Shown here: positions 33,633 through 42,780 of the stretch, piece after piece
Layout of the letters: each line of letters opens with the position of its first letter
Numbering within the stretch: the first letter of the stretch is position 1
NCBI GenBank assembly: GCA_902599605.1
Contig: CACKFV010000002.1
Span: 1 to 64,000 of the forward strand
DNA: 64,000 nucleotides
Direction: 5' to 3'
Source of the DNA: an uncultured Pelagibacteraceae bacterium
Lineage (GTDB): Bacteria; Pseudomonadota; Alphaproteobacteria; Pelagibacterales; Pelagibacteraceae
Translations under genes and position numbers: made by a program
Notes under the pieces: generated by a model
The model's input: the letters and a program-made list of their open reading frames with translations, nothing else
Database searches by the model: none
Told to the model about the DNA's origin: nothing

Positions 33633-36136
33633 TGCCCTTTTGCTATAAATCTTGTGCCTAAAACTTTAGGACAATAAAGTCTAAAATAAGGAATATTTTT
33701 TTTAAATGGCTTATCTTTGTTATCCCCATCATCAATATTAAACCTAAACAACTGCAAAGTTGCTATATTCTCAGCTCTACGAGCCTCTTTTCCTTCAGCA
33801 GGTATAAAAGATTCTGTTGCTGACTTGATCCATCTTTGTTCAGGAAGTGTCAAAAATTCATAATGTAAAAATCTGTGGTGCGGCCTTGTTTTTCCACCCC
33901 CAGAACATATAGATATCCCACTTTCACCATTAATGAAGTCATCTTTATCAACTTTTCTTCTCCTGTCATCAGAAGAATTCATAATTATAATTGCTAATTT
34001 TAAATCATCAAGATTTTGGTTATTGTTATATTCGATCAATTCATCAAATAAATTGAAATCGTCTCTGGCATCCTCATCAAATTTGAAAATATGTTTTAGG
34101 TATTTCTCATTGGTCTCTTTTAAACTTAGATCTTCAATAACATGCACGTCTCTTAATGCCTTTGCGTAACTATGTTGACATACTTCTAATATTTTTTTTT
34201 TGTTCTTTAAATTAATTAATTCATCATAAATTTTTTTATTAACATCTTGTTCGATGTCATTTAAGTGATGTGCCATCACATCTTCTGATATAAATCCTTT
34301 TGGTCTTGTTTTTAAGTCATGCTCAACAATTGATCTTCTTACGGGACCATTTTTGCTAGAAAAAGGAAAAATTCTTTTTAAATCTGTTCTTAAATCACCA
34401 CCCTCTTTCACAGCATCTTTAATTTTATTTCTTACAATAATTTCATTATCATATTGCTCTTGAAAAAACTCGATTAGATCATTAGGAAGATAAAATCTTA
34501 TAAAATCTACATAATCTTTATGATATCCAAAAAACCTAGCTCTTTGGTAAACTGTATCATCAGTTCCACTTTTTCTAACTATAAAAGAGACAGTGAGCCC
34601 TTCAATAGTATATCCTCTTTCTAACCCAACTCCTCCTACAAGTATCCTCGAATAAATTCCATCTTCACCCCATTTAATAAATGGTATATTTGATTTACCT
34701 GCTGCATTAAATAACGTTGTAGTTGTCAATTTTAAACTCTTAAGAACATTTTTAATAAAATCGTCATCCCAAGTAGGTATTTTGCCACCATCTTTTTTTA
34801 AATCTTGGATCGCTTCTAAATAATCGTTTTCTAAGTCCTTATAAGAAATATCCAGTACTGAACTCGAATTTTTGATGTTTTCCCATTTTGACTCGAAAAT
34901 TTTTTTGTCGTCACGAATAATGCCATCAACCCATCCTTTCCACTTTTCATGGTCTGGTCTTCCAACCGATGGGTGAACTAACATTGATCTAGATTTTCCT
35001 GCAGTGTGATCTTGTCCTTTTAATCCAACAGCTACTCCTATTATAAAAAGTCTTATAGCTTTTCTCAAAGAGTTTGGCATTATTGAAGGGTCAGCAGTTT
35101 CACTTTCTTCAACTATTCTCGTATGTTTGTTCTGTTGCTTTGCTCCTTTTCCAAAAAAATATTGTGCTCCGGTATAATGTTTACCTGGAGTGAGAACAGT
35201 TCCGCTTTTTGGTGATAAATGATTAACTGTTGATATTAAAAATTGCGCCATAGGAGTCGCTGTATATGCCAGAAACGTATGCTTATTTAAAGATTGTCTT
35301 AGTCTTTTAATCCGTCTATGAGTTGTACTTTCTGCTCTCTCTATACATAAACTACTTCCGACCATTTTTTCAAGCGAGTCATTTTCTTCTAAGCTATTTA
35401 AGTATCTTAAAGTATCCTCGCTTACACAATATTTTTCAGCTATTGAATCAATTGTTTCACCTTTCTCAACTTTATGCATTTTTGGAGCTATATTTTCTGG
35501 AAAATTTCTTTTTCGAGTTCTTACTAAACTATCTTGTGAGTAATGATCAGCCTCATCATCAATAATCAAAGTGGGTAATTTAGATGTATCAATACCATTT
35601 TCCCTAGCTTTATCGAATATTTGGATAATCTTATCAATTCTTTTATGATGTTTCATAGTAACAATCAAAACTGCTTGTTTTTCCTGATCATCAAAAAGAT
35701 CATCTTCTTGAGACGATACAATATCTTTCAAAGCTGTATTGATATCATCGTAATTAAGTTTAGCCCCTCCACCAGGCACTTCAATTCTCTTCCAACCAAA
35801 CATGTTTAAAGCCTCGTACACTCTATCTTGAGTTTGTTCTGCTAAATTTGTTACATGCCCTGACAATAAAATTATGAGTTTAAAACCATTATCTCTAGCC
35901 ATGCATGATACAGCTTCCATAGAAGTAGTCTTTCCACTTTGAATATAACCTAAGACAAGATTTGTAGATGATAGTCGATTTGAACTATCTGTTTGAGATG
36001 GATTAATACATTTTGAAATTACATCTGCAGTATCATTTTTTAAGTTCTCTAAATCTTCTTTTTCTAAGTTTTTCTTAGATAGATTATTTATATACTTTGA
36101 AAAAAAAATACCATTTGTTTTGGGTTTCCACTGCAT
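33629..36136 (-). CDS. Z1-domain SF2-type helicase/ATPase with inserted LysM-like module
   Basis: A 835-residue protein. Walker A is GYIQSGKTTSM (63-73) and Walker B IDDEADHYS (192-200), with the SF2-like AYTATPMAQ (290-298) and a second RecA-like domain with GGVGLERGYTIEGL and the YQRARFFGYH arginine-finger region. This matches the Z1 domain, known from MutL/MORC-associated restriction systems. Between Walker B and motif III lies HKVEKGETIDSIAEKY (221-236) to about 265, a LysM-like fold that is normally a peptidoglycan binder. The C-terminal third (about 590-835) is unassigned. It begins 6 nt after the GHKL ATPase stop, so both are co-transcribed. Confidence 0.82.
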   Translation of the reverse strand: MQWKPKTNGIFFSKYINNLSKKNLEKEDLENLKNDTADVISKCINPSQTDSSNRLSSTNLVLGYIQSGKTTSMEAVSCMARDNGFKLIILLSGHVTNLAEQTQDRVYEALNMFGWKRIEVPGGGAKLNYDDINTALKDIVSSQEDDLFDDQEKQAVLIVTMKHHKRIDKIIQIFDKARENGIDTSKLPTLIIDDEADHYSQDSLVRTRKRNFPENIAPKMHKVEKGETIDSIAEKYCVSEDTLRYLNSLEENDSLEKMVGSSLCIERAESTTHRRIKRLRQSLNKHTFLAYTATPMAQFLISTVNHLSPKSGTVLTPGKHYTGAQYFFGKGAKQQNKHTRIVEESETADPSIMPNSLRKAIRLFIIGVAVGLKGQDHTAGKSRSMLVHPSVGRPDHEKWKGWVDGIIRDDKKIFESKWENIKNSSSVLDISYKDLENDYLEAIQDLKKDGGKIPTWDDDFIKNVLKSLKLTTTTLFNAAGKSNIPFIKWGEDGIYSRILVGGVGLERGYTIEGLTVSFIVRKSGTDDTVYQRARFFGYHKDYVDFIRFYLPNDLIEFFQEQYDNEIIVRNKIKDAVKEGGDLRTDLKRIFPFSSKNGPVRRSIVEHDLKTRPKGFISEDVMAHHLNDIEQDVNKKIYDELINLKNKKKILEVCQHSYAKALRDVHVIEDLSLKETNEKYLKHIFKFDEDARDDFNLFDELIEYNNNQNLDDLKLAIIIMNSSDDRRRKVDKDDFINGESGISICSGGGKTRPHHRFLHYEFLTLPEQRWIKSATESFIPAEGKEARRAENIATLQLFRFNIDDGDNKDKPFKKNIPYFRLYCPKVLGTRFIAKGH

Positions 36137-36142
36137 TTTAAG

Positions 36143-37681
36143 TTAATCTCTTCTTGGTGGTATTGTTAAAAAAATATCATTTAATCTTCTTCTTAATATT
36201 GAGACTTTAGGATTTCCTTCATGTTTAACTATTATAGCTTCACTGATACAAAAGAAAGACAATAGTATTGTTAAACCCTCAATATCTTGTGAACTATCTC
36301 CAAAAAATCTTTGAATAAAAGGATGTTTCATATTTATAAAAATAGTAATTTCCTCATTATTTTTTTCAGCTAGTGAAAATTTAAAAAGATCAAGTTCATT
36401 ATCGTCATATTCATGAATAGTTTTTACTTTCCAATTTTTTCCCTCGAATGGCACAATTTCATTTCTTTCGTCACTTTCTTTAGGTATATCTATTTTTTTT
36501 GGTATTGCCTCAGGTTTATATTTTTTGGAAGAAGTTTCTTCTAAACCTTTAGCAATAAATTTCATTGCATTTTCGAGACCTTTTTTTGATGTTGATCTAA
36601 TATCACTTCTTTCAAGACTAAAGTAAAAATTTTTAGCTTGTCTAATTATAGATTTTTCCTCTTTATCATCTATAAATTCTATTTCCTTTTTTAAAAGATT
36701 TATAAATTTATCTTTCTCTGTATCTGACCAGATAAAATCATTTTTTGAAAATGCTACATCTACATGATCTAAATTTATTTCACCAAATAAACATTGTTGT
36801 CTTCTGTCGTTACCAGCTCCAAAAATTTTTTCCGGTTTCCATGGACTTTCTGGTGTTCCACAAATCAATCTTTTTTTTCTAAATATTGCAAAACCAGGTT
36901 GTTTAACTCTCCCTTTTTCTAAAATTGCAACTTTTCCTGTTACAATCCCATTATTATATTCAAATTTAAAATTTTTTTTCCAAGTGATTTTTTTTGGAGA
37001 TTTTATTATGCCCTCTTCAATATCTTTAAAGTATGCACTTTTTAATAATTTTGGTTCGCTATAGGATAATCTCTTATTATCTATCCAAATTTCAATTTCA
37101 TCACTATCAATGTAATGCCTATACATTGATGCCAAATGTTCTTTAATTTTTGGAATTGTTTGACCTTTTGGTTTATGGTTAAGCTTTGCTAATGTTATCT
37201 GTGTGTAGTGTTTGTTAGTATTCAGCTTTGTTTCTAAAACAGAAATATCCTCTTGTTGTTTTTCACTGACTTTTTTCATATCAAATTCTACTAATCTCCA
37301 GACAGGTTCTTTAAAACTTTTAGTGTGAACCCTCCATTTATCCGAAAACCAGCAAGCTGCAACTTTCATTCCAACACCAAATTCAGAAAGTTTTGAAGTA
37401 TCAGGGGGTGGTTTACCCGTTTCAAAAGCATCTCTAAATCTTTCAGAACTTATTCCACCAGCATTATCTTTGATTGTTATTTCTGAACCTAAAAATTCAA
37501 TACGAACTTTTAATTTAAAATTTTTATCTATTTGAAGAAGTTTTGGTTTGTTCTGTAAATAGCTTGTTATGGAATTATCAACAAATTCAGCTAATGCGTA
37601 CCATTCAGTATATCTAAAATATTTTAGTAAAGTTAATAAATTTACAGTTGGTCTAATATTTAATGATGTTATTTTTTCCAT
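36143..37681 (-). CDS. GHKL ATPase, MutL/MORC-like
   Basis: A 512-residue protein with an N-terminal Bergerat-fold ATPase domain: motif N EFVDNSIT (32-39), motif G1 DNAGGISS (72-79) and motif G2 FGVGMK (101-106). This is the fold of MutL, Hsp90, gyrase B and MORC. The middle part includes the DHVDVAFSKNDFIW segment, reminiscent of the S5 domain of MORC/MutL. The C-terminal region (about 360-512) is charged and unassigned. It is the first gene of a two-gene unit with the Z1 protein. Bacterial MORC-like ATPases occur in restriction-modification loci with C5 methyltransferases and Z1 helicases. Confidence 0.85.
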   Translation of the reverse strand: MEKITSLNIRPTVNLLTLLKYFRYTEWYALAEFVDNSITSYLQNKPKLLQIDKNFKLKVRIEFLGSEITIKDNAGGISSERFRDAFETGKPPPDTSKLSEFGVGMKVAACWFSDKWRVHTKSFKEPVWRLVEFDMKKVSEKQQEDISVLETKLNTNKHYTQITLAKLNHKPKGQTIPKIKEHLASMYRHYIDSDEIEIWIDNKRLSYSEPKLLKSAYFKDIEEGIIKSPKKITWKKNFKFEYNNGIVTGKVAILEKGRVKQPGFAIFRKKRLICGTPESPWKPEKIFGAGNDRRQQCLFGEINLDHVDVAFSKNDFIWSDTEKDKFINLLKKEIEFIDDKEEKSIIRQAKNFYFSLERSDIRSTSKKGLENAMKFIAKGLEETSSKKYKPEAIPKKIDIPKESDERNEIVPFEGKNWKVKTIHEYDDNELDLFKFSLAEKNNEEITIFINMKHPFIQRFFGDSSQDIEGLTILLSFFCISEAIIVKHEGNPKVSILRRRLNDIFLTIPPRRD

Positions 37682-37775
37682 TTAAAATAACTTATAACGG
37701 TTTTTTTAAAAAATAAATCTTTTTGAAAACACATTTCAGTCTAAATAAGAGCCAATAAATATATTATAAGAAATA

Positions 37776-38150
37776 GTGCGTTTTTTATTATTTTTTACTA
37801 TTTTTCCTTCAATAGTGCTTGCCGATCAAGGTGTTGAGATTTCATGTGTAAATATGAAAAATTTACTTGATAAAGAGTATAAAGTTCAAAAGTTTAAATT
37901 TGATGTTATGACTTTTCAATATTTTGATGAGAAAAAAAATCAATTTATAGAGATAGCTAATAAAGATTTAATTATTAAAAAAGACTTTTTTGCTGCAAGG
38001 TTCCCAGAATATGAATTGGGTTTTCAGATAAATAAGACTAATGAAAGTAAAAATCCAATTATGTCTATGTCAAAATATGATTATAAAAATAAAGAATTTA
38101 TTGACCATTATTTATGTGACGTTAAAACAGCTTATATTGAGAGTTATTAA
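37776..38150 (+). CDS. Small secreted protein, 124 aa, unknown
   Basis: The start is GTG at 37776; in that frame a stop lies nine bases upstream, so no ATG start is possible. A clear signal peptide (about 1-16, ending VLA-DQ) exports the product. The mature part is about 108 residues, with cysteines in ISCVNM and YLCDVK that could form a disulfide. Family not recognised. It marks the right boundary of the island and converges on the DUF779 gene. Confidence 0.6.
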   Translation: MRFLLFFTIFPSIVLADQGVEISCVNMKNLLDKEYKVQKFKFDVMTFQYFDEKKNQFIEIANKDLIIKKDFFAARFPEYELGFQINKTNESKNPIMSMSKYDYKNKEFIDHYLCDVKTAYIESY

Positions 38151-38497
38151 TTCTTTTTTTCGTTGTCGACAACTAGGCAGATTTCTGATTTAGTAAGAAA
38201 TCTTCGACCTGTTCCGTTATCTAATGAAAACATCCCACCAATACCATTTACAGCATCAATAGTTAAATCAGTGTGTTTCCACTTCTCATATTGATCATCA
38301 TTCATATAAAAAGGAACTCCGCCTATCTCACCAAGTTTAACATCACTGTTTCCTACCATGTATTCGTTCCTTGGATAGCACATTGGTGCACTTCCATCGC
38401 AACATCCGCCTGATTGATGAAATAAAAGTTCCTCACCGTGTTGAGCTTTAATATCTTCAATTAGTTTTAGCGCTGACTCTGTTGCTTTTACTTTCAT
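38147..38497 (-). CDS. DUF779-family protein
   Basis: A 116-residue cytosolic protein of the DUF779 family, typically encoded next to ExaC/AldB aldehyde dehydrogenases, as here. The conserved HQSGGCCDGSAPMCY motif (about 27-41) with three cysteines may bind metal. The function is unknown; it is thought to work with the aldehyde dehydrogenase. It is on the same strand, downstream of the dehydrogenase, separated by 49 bp holding a strong stem-loop. Confidence 0.85.
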   Translation of the reverse strand: MKVKATESALKLIEDIKAQHGEELLFHQSGGCCDGSAPMCYPRNEYMVGNSDVKLGEIGGVPFYMNDDQYEKWKHTDLTIDAVNGIGGMFSLDNGTGRRFLTKSEICLVVDNEKKN

Positions 38498-38503
38498 AAT
38501 AAT

Positions 38504-38529
38504 ATGGCCCGTGATTCCTCACGGGCCAT
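38504..38529 (-). terminator. Strong stem-loop between aldehyde dehydrogenase and DUF779 genes
   Basis: An 11-bp perfect stem (ATGGCCCGTGA with TCACGGGCCAT) and a 4-nt loop, GC-rich in a very AT-rich context. In the minus direction it is followed by ATTATT rather than a run of T, and the DUF779 ATG begins only seven bases later. So it could act as a weak terminator, an mRNA stability element, or a translation control; a standard terminator is not proven. Confidence 0.45.
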
Positions 38530-38546
38530 TATATATTAATTATCTT

Positions 38547-40265
38547 TTAAAAGAAGCCTAATTTCTTTTCACTGTAAGACACGTGTAAGTTCTTTACTTG
38601 TCTATAGTGGTTAAGCATCATTTTATGAGTTTCTCTTCCGATACCAGATTGTTTATATCCGCCGAAAGCAGCGTGAGCAGGATAAGCGTGATAACAATTT
38701 GTCCAAACTCTACCAGCTTGTATTTCTCTACCCATTCTGTATGCAAGATTTCCATTTCTAGTCCATACTCCTGCACCTAAACCATAAAGAGTATCATTAG
38801 CAATTTCTAATGCTTCTTTCTCATCTTTAAATTTAGTGACAGAAACAACTGGTCCAAAAATTTCTTCTTGGAATATTCTCATATTGTTTTTACCTTCGAA
38901 AATAGTTGGTTCAATGTAGTTTCCTTTTTCTAAACCACTATTGATTTTCGCAACGTTTCCTCCACATAGAACTTTGGCACCTTCTTTCTTACCTAAATCT
39001 AGATAAGATTTGATTTTTTCCATTTGTTCTAATGAAGCTTGCGCACCAATCATTGTTTCCATTTTTAAAGGGTTGTCTTGTTTTACAGCTTTAGTTCTAG
39101 CAATAGCTTTTTCCATGAATTTGTCATAGATAGACTCTTGAACTAGTACTCTACTTGGACAAGTACAAACTTCACCTTGGTTTAATGTAAACATTGCAAA
39201 ACCTTCTAAACACTTATCGAAGAAGTCATCGTTTTTATCCATGACGTCTTCAAAGAAAATGTTAGGAGATTTACCACCTAATTCCAAAGTTATTGGTATT
39301 AAGTTTTGTGATGCATATTGCATAATCAATCTACCAGTTGTTGTTTCACCAGTGAAAGCAATTTTCTTAATTCTCTTAGAAGATGCTAAAGGTTTACCAG
39401 CTTCTAATCCGAAACCACTTACAATGTTAACAACACCTTTTGGTAAAAGATCGCCAATCATTTCCATCATTACCATGATAGACGCTGGAGTTTGCTCTGC
39501 AGGTTTTAATACTACACAGTTACCAGCAGCTAATGCTGGAGCAAGTTTCCAAGTTGCCATTAGTAATGGGAAGTTCCAAGGTATAATTTGTCCAACTACA
39601 CCTAGTGGCTCAGGTATATGATAAGAATATTCATTATTGCTTATTTCAGCAACTGAACCTTCTTCTGCTCTTATTACTCCTGCAAAATATCTCCAGTGAT
39701 CTATTACAAGAGGTAAGTCAGCAGCCATACATTCTCTGATTGGCTTACCGTTATCTAAACATTCTGCCACTGCTAATGTATTTAGATTTTTTTCTAATAC
39801 ATCTGCAATCTTTATCAAAATGTTAGATCTTTCAGTGATTGATGTCTTTCCCCAAGTTGGAAAAGCTGCGTGAGCTGCATCTAATGCTGCATCCACGTCT
39901 TTTTCGTTAGATCGCGCAACTGAACAGATAACTTCATTTGAGATCGGAGAAGTATTATCAAAATACTTTCCAGATTTAGGTTCTACAAATTTTCCATTTA
40001 TGTAGTTTCCGTATTTTGCTTTGAACGGAAATTTAACCTTCAAATGAGAGGTATCTAGAACAGAAGACACTTTCATCTCTGCACTCATTTTTCCTCCATT
40101 TGTTTTACGTATTGTTTTTGACTTTGACTTTATCTTTTTTAGCTTTTTTTTAGATTTAGAAAGTTTCTTTGTCGTTCCGCTTTTAAGTTTTCTTCTTTTT
40201 TTAATCGACTTTTTTGTTTTCTTTCCTCTTTTCTTAACAGCTTTTATTTTCTTAGTCTTAGCCAT
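38547..40265 (-). CDS. Aldehyde dehydrogenase (ExaC/AldB type), Lys-rich N-terminal extension in doubt
   Basis: The enzyme part (from about residue 60) is an ExaC/AldB-type aldehyde dehydrogenase: catalytic glutamate in [12 protein letters not shown] and the branch-specific catalytic stretch [11 protein letters not shown]. The frame extends upstream by about 59 residues that are nearly half lysine, like a histone-H1-type tail. An internal ATG at 40088 (MSAEMK) has GGAGG four bases before it and gives about 513 residues, the normal length, so this may be the real start. The upstream part could be a separate basic protein or a true extension. Neighbour DUF779 supports the ExaC assignment. Substrate probably acetaldehyde or other short aldehydes. 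Confidence 0.88.
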   Translation of the reverse strand: MAKTKKIKAVKKRGKKTKKSIKKRRKLKSGTTKKLSKSKKKLKKIKSKSKTIRKTNGGKMSAEMKVSSVLDTSHLKVKFPFKAKYGNYINGKFVEPKSGKYFDNTSPISNEVICSVARSNEKDVDAALDAAHAAFPTWGKTSITERSNILIKIADVLEKNLNTLAVAECLDNGKPIRECMAADLPLVIDHWRYFAGVIRAEEGSVAEISNNEYSYHIPEPLGVVGQIIPWNFPLLMATWKLAPALAAGNCVVLKPAEQTPASIMVMMEMIGDLLPKGVVNIVSGFGLEAGKPLASSKRIKKIAFTGETTTGRLIMQYASQNLIPITLELGGKSPNIFFEDVMDKNDDFFDKCLEGFAMFTLNQGEVCTCPSRVLVQESIYDKFMEKAIARTKAVKQDNPLKMETMIGAQASLEQMEKIKSYLDLGKKEGAKVLCGGNVAKINSGLEKGNYIEPTIFEGKNNMRIFQEEIFGPVVSVTKFKDEKEALEIANDTLYGLGAGVWTRNGNLAYRMGREIQAGRVWTNCYHAYPAHAAFGGYKQSGIGRETHKMMLNHYRQVKNLHVSYSEKKLGFF

Positions 40266-40365
40266 TTATATAAACCTAATTAAAGACCTTTTTAAACATG
40301 ATGTAAATGCGCAAAATATAATTCAATTTTAAGTTGAAATGTTTTTTTTCAGTAAATAGAATGGT

Positions 40366-41217
40366 TTAAGGTTTTCTTGTTGCGATAAATACGCCAAGTG
40401 AAGCAACAATGAAGCCAAATATATCAATTAAAGATAATTGTTCATTAAGAAATATCCAAGCAATAATTGCCGACGTTGCTGGTATTAAAAAAAATACTGT
40501 AACTGTTTTGCTTGCTGAATTATTTTTGATTAAAAACATTAATATCGTAAAAGCCCCAAAAGATACAAGAAAGATTTGATGACCCATTGCTATTAAAAAA
40601 CTTGGATTAAATTCAATGAAGGGATCGACAAAAAACAAAATGACTACTAAGTGAAAGAAACAACCTCCAGCAGCTTGGTAGGTGTTGCTCACTGGTAAAG
40701 GTATATTACCACTGAATTTTTTTTGAAAAAGTGTTGCAGATGTGATCGATAATAAAGCAATAAATGAAGCTATTATTCCAATTGTTGGAAGAGTGTTTCC
40801 AATATCTACTCCCAGAACTAGAGCTGAGCCCATAAATCCCAAAGCAACTCCTAACCATTGTTTCCAACCCACATGTTCCCTAAGAAAAGGTCCAGCCAAA
40901 GCATTTGTTAAGATTGGCTGCATTGTAACAATAAGTGCAGTTATACCTGTTGGAATACCTTTTGAGATGGAAAAAAATACACCTCCTAAATAAATTCCAT
41001 GAAACAGAACGCCACTTGAAAAAGACTGGATAAAGTCTCTGCTATTTAATTTCAACGATAAGTTTTTGTAAACACAATAAATAAAAAAACCTAGAGCAAC
41101 TATAAAAAATCGAAAAGCTAAAGCTGCAAAAGGATCACTATTATCCACTATTGGTTTTGTTGTGACAAATGCGGAGGACCATAGTAAAACAAAGATTAGA
41201 GGTAAAAATTTATTCAT
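40366..41217 (-). CDS. DMT-superfamily transporter (EamA family)
   Basis: A 283-residue inner-membrane transporter with ten predicted helices in two EamA repeats. The first repeat carries LLWSSAFVTTKP and the second ends in FLNEQLSLIDIFGFIVASLGVF, the usual EamA C-terminal signature. Such proteins export amino acids or metabolites. The substrate is unknown. A second EamA gene lies 130 bp away on the same strand; the two are paralogues of low similarity. Confidence 0.85.
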   Translation of the reverse strand: MNKFLPLIFVLLWSSAFVTTKPIVDNSDPFAALAFRFFIVALGFFIYCVYKNLSLKLNSRDFIQSFSSGVLFHGIYLGGVFFSISKGIPTGITALIVTMQPILTNALAGPFLREHVGWKQWLGVALGFMGSALVLGVDIGNTLPTIGIIASFIALLSITSATLFQKKFSGNIPLPVSNTYQAAGGCFFHLVVILFFVDPFIEFNPSFLIAMGHQIFLVSFGAFTILMFLIKNNSASKTVTVFFLIPATSAIIAWIFLNEQLSLIDIFGFIVASLGVFIATRKP

Positions 41218-41237
41218 TTGTTTTGTGAAACTATAGT

Positions 41238-41253
41238 ATTTTCACGTGAAACC
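41238..41253. promoter_or_regulatory. parS-like palindrome (ParB-site candidate)
   Basis: The 12-bp core TTTCACGTGAAA is a perfect palindrome. The extended 16-bp site matches the known parS consensus (TGTTTCACGTGAAACA) at 13 of 16 positions. It sits in a 130-bp intergenic gap between two EamA genes, next to a second GTGAAA half-site a few bases to the left. It is the only such site I found in the window. The match may be a ParB centromere site, or a local operator. Confidence 0.45.
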
Positions 41254-41347
41254 ACAGAAAAACCTAAAGTTGAAAATATTATTGATTTATCAATCTATAA
41301 CAACATTTGGTATGTTTTACGTAAATTCTTCTATCTATAATTGAAAT

Positions 41348-42253
41348 TCAAATTTTGAATTGATTTAAAATTTTCTTTGAGTGAGTAGACCTTTTTACAA
41401 AATAAATTCCGATTACTATTGCTAATAAAGCAATTATTACTTTGAATGTAATAATTTCATTTAAAAATACATAACCTAATATAACTCCAAAAATAGGTAT
41501 TAAATAAGCCACTTGCGACTGAAAAACTAAACCGTTATCTTTTAGAACTTTAAATCTTAAAACCCAAGCTAAGCCTGTAGCTATAATTCCTAAATAAGTA
41601 ATTGAAATTACTGATGTCAATGATGGATTGTAATTCCAGGGTTTCTCGAAATAAAAACAAATTGGTAACAAAATTATTGTTGCCCATATCAATATTGATG
41701 CAGTAACATTTTCATTTTTTTTATTACTAATCTTGAGTGTTAAGATCCCTCCGATAACATATCCTAAAGAACCAACTAAAATACATAAAGCTGAAAACAA
41801 ATTATTTTCATTAATTAAAAAGTTATCAGAAAATAAATAAACTATTCCAGCAAAGCCAATAGAAACTCCGATAACTTTAAGCAAATTTATTTTTTCATTT
41901 TTGATAAAAAAGTGCGCAAGTAAGGTTGATGTTAAGGGGGAAGTAGACATTAATATCGCTGCTAGATTACTTTGAACGTTTTTAACCCCATATGCAATTA
42001 AGAAAAATGGAAAAACTAAGTTTACAAAACCTATTGCCGCAAACCATGGCCAGTCTTTTGAGAAAACCTCAATTTTAATACTCTTATATAAACATAAGAT
42101 TATTAAAGGCAAAGATCCTAACAATACTCTTATAAATGCAATAGTTATAGGACCAAACGAGTCTGTTGCTAATTTAATATTAAAAAAAGCAGAAGCCCAG
42201 ATTATCCCTAGAAAAACTAATAATGAATAATCTGTTATGTTGGGCTGTCTCAT
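41348..42253 (-). CDS. DMT-superfamily transporter (EamA family)
   Basis: A 301-residue inner-membrane transporter with ten predicted helices in two EamA repeats. The first repeat has LGIIWASAFFNIKLA, the second ends in YVFLNEIITFKVIIALLAIVIGIYFV. It starts by overlapping the stop of the YbaK-like gene (ATGA at 42250-42253), so the two are co-translated. Substrate unknown; the basic tail after the last helix is normal. Confidence 0.85.
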   Translation of the reverse strand: MRQPNITDYSLLVFLGIIWASAFFNIKLATDSFGPITIAFIRVLLGSLPLIILCLYKSIKIEVFSKDWPWFAAIGFVNLVFPFFLIAYGVKNVQSNLAAILMSTSPLTSTLLAHFFIKNEKINLLKVIGVSIGFAGIVYLFSDNFLINENNLFSALCILVGSLGYVIGGILTLKISNKKNENVTASILIWATIILLPICFYFEKPWNYNPSLTSVISITYLGIIATGLAWVLRFKVLKDNGLVFQSQVAYLIPIFGVILGYVFLNEIITFKVIIALLAIVIGIYFVKRSTHSKKILNQFKI

Positions 42254-42741
42254 TCAACAATATCCTCAACTCTTCCTTTTGTTAGATCTTTTAATCTTAA
42301 AAAATTTATCTCGAATATACTGTTTGGATGTCCTGCTGCAGCATATACAACTTGAAATCTCTCAAGCGTCTTATCTATAATAATATTTAAGTCATTTATA
42401 TGACCTGCAGGTGAAACACCACCAATTGTAAAGCCAGTTTGTGTTTTAACGTCATTCGCACTTGCCATTGAAACATCTTTTTTTGAAATAACCTTTTTGA
42501 GTTTATTTAAGGAACATCTTTTATCGCCAGATACCAAGCAAATTAAAAATTCTGTCTCTGCTTTAAAAACTAAACTTTTAACAATAGCACCCTCCTCACA
42601 ATTTAAGGCGTTTGCTGCATCTTTAGCCGTTCTAGCAGTCTCTTTAAGAACCTGAATTTGCAAATTTTTATCAAATTTATTTAGCGCTTTAATCACTCTT
42701 TGAACAGGTTCCTTATTATTTATGATTTCATTCATATTCAA
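42250..42741 (-). CDS. YbaK/EbsC family aminoacyl-tRNA deacylase
   Basis: A 163-residue protein of the YbaK/ProX superfamily, which hydrolyses mischarged tRNAs (such as Cys-tRNA-Pro). Characteristic segments are CEEGAIVKSLVFKA (about 49-62), LICLVSGDKRCSL, and the TIGGVSPAGHI loop (about 118-128). The start might also be ATG at 42735, two codons later. It is coupled to the EamA gene by a 4-nt overlap and is divergent from glnA across 131 bp. Substrate tRNA not determined. Confidence 0.85.
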   Translation of the reverse strand: MNMNEIINNKEPVQRVIKALNKFDKNLQIQVLKETARTAKDAANALNCEEGAIVKSLVFKAETEFLICLVSGDKRCSLNKLKKVISKKDVSMASANDVKTQTGFTIGGVSPAGHINDLNIIIDKTLERFQVVYAAAGHPNSIFEINFLRLKDLTKGRVEDIVE

Positions 42742-42780
42742 CCTTTAATTGATTGCAAAAATCTTATATTTCATGTTTAA

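Noticed and set aside
22170..37681. Prophage or transposon explanation for the island
   Set aside because: No integrase, transposase, structural phage gene or terminal repeat was found.
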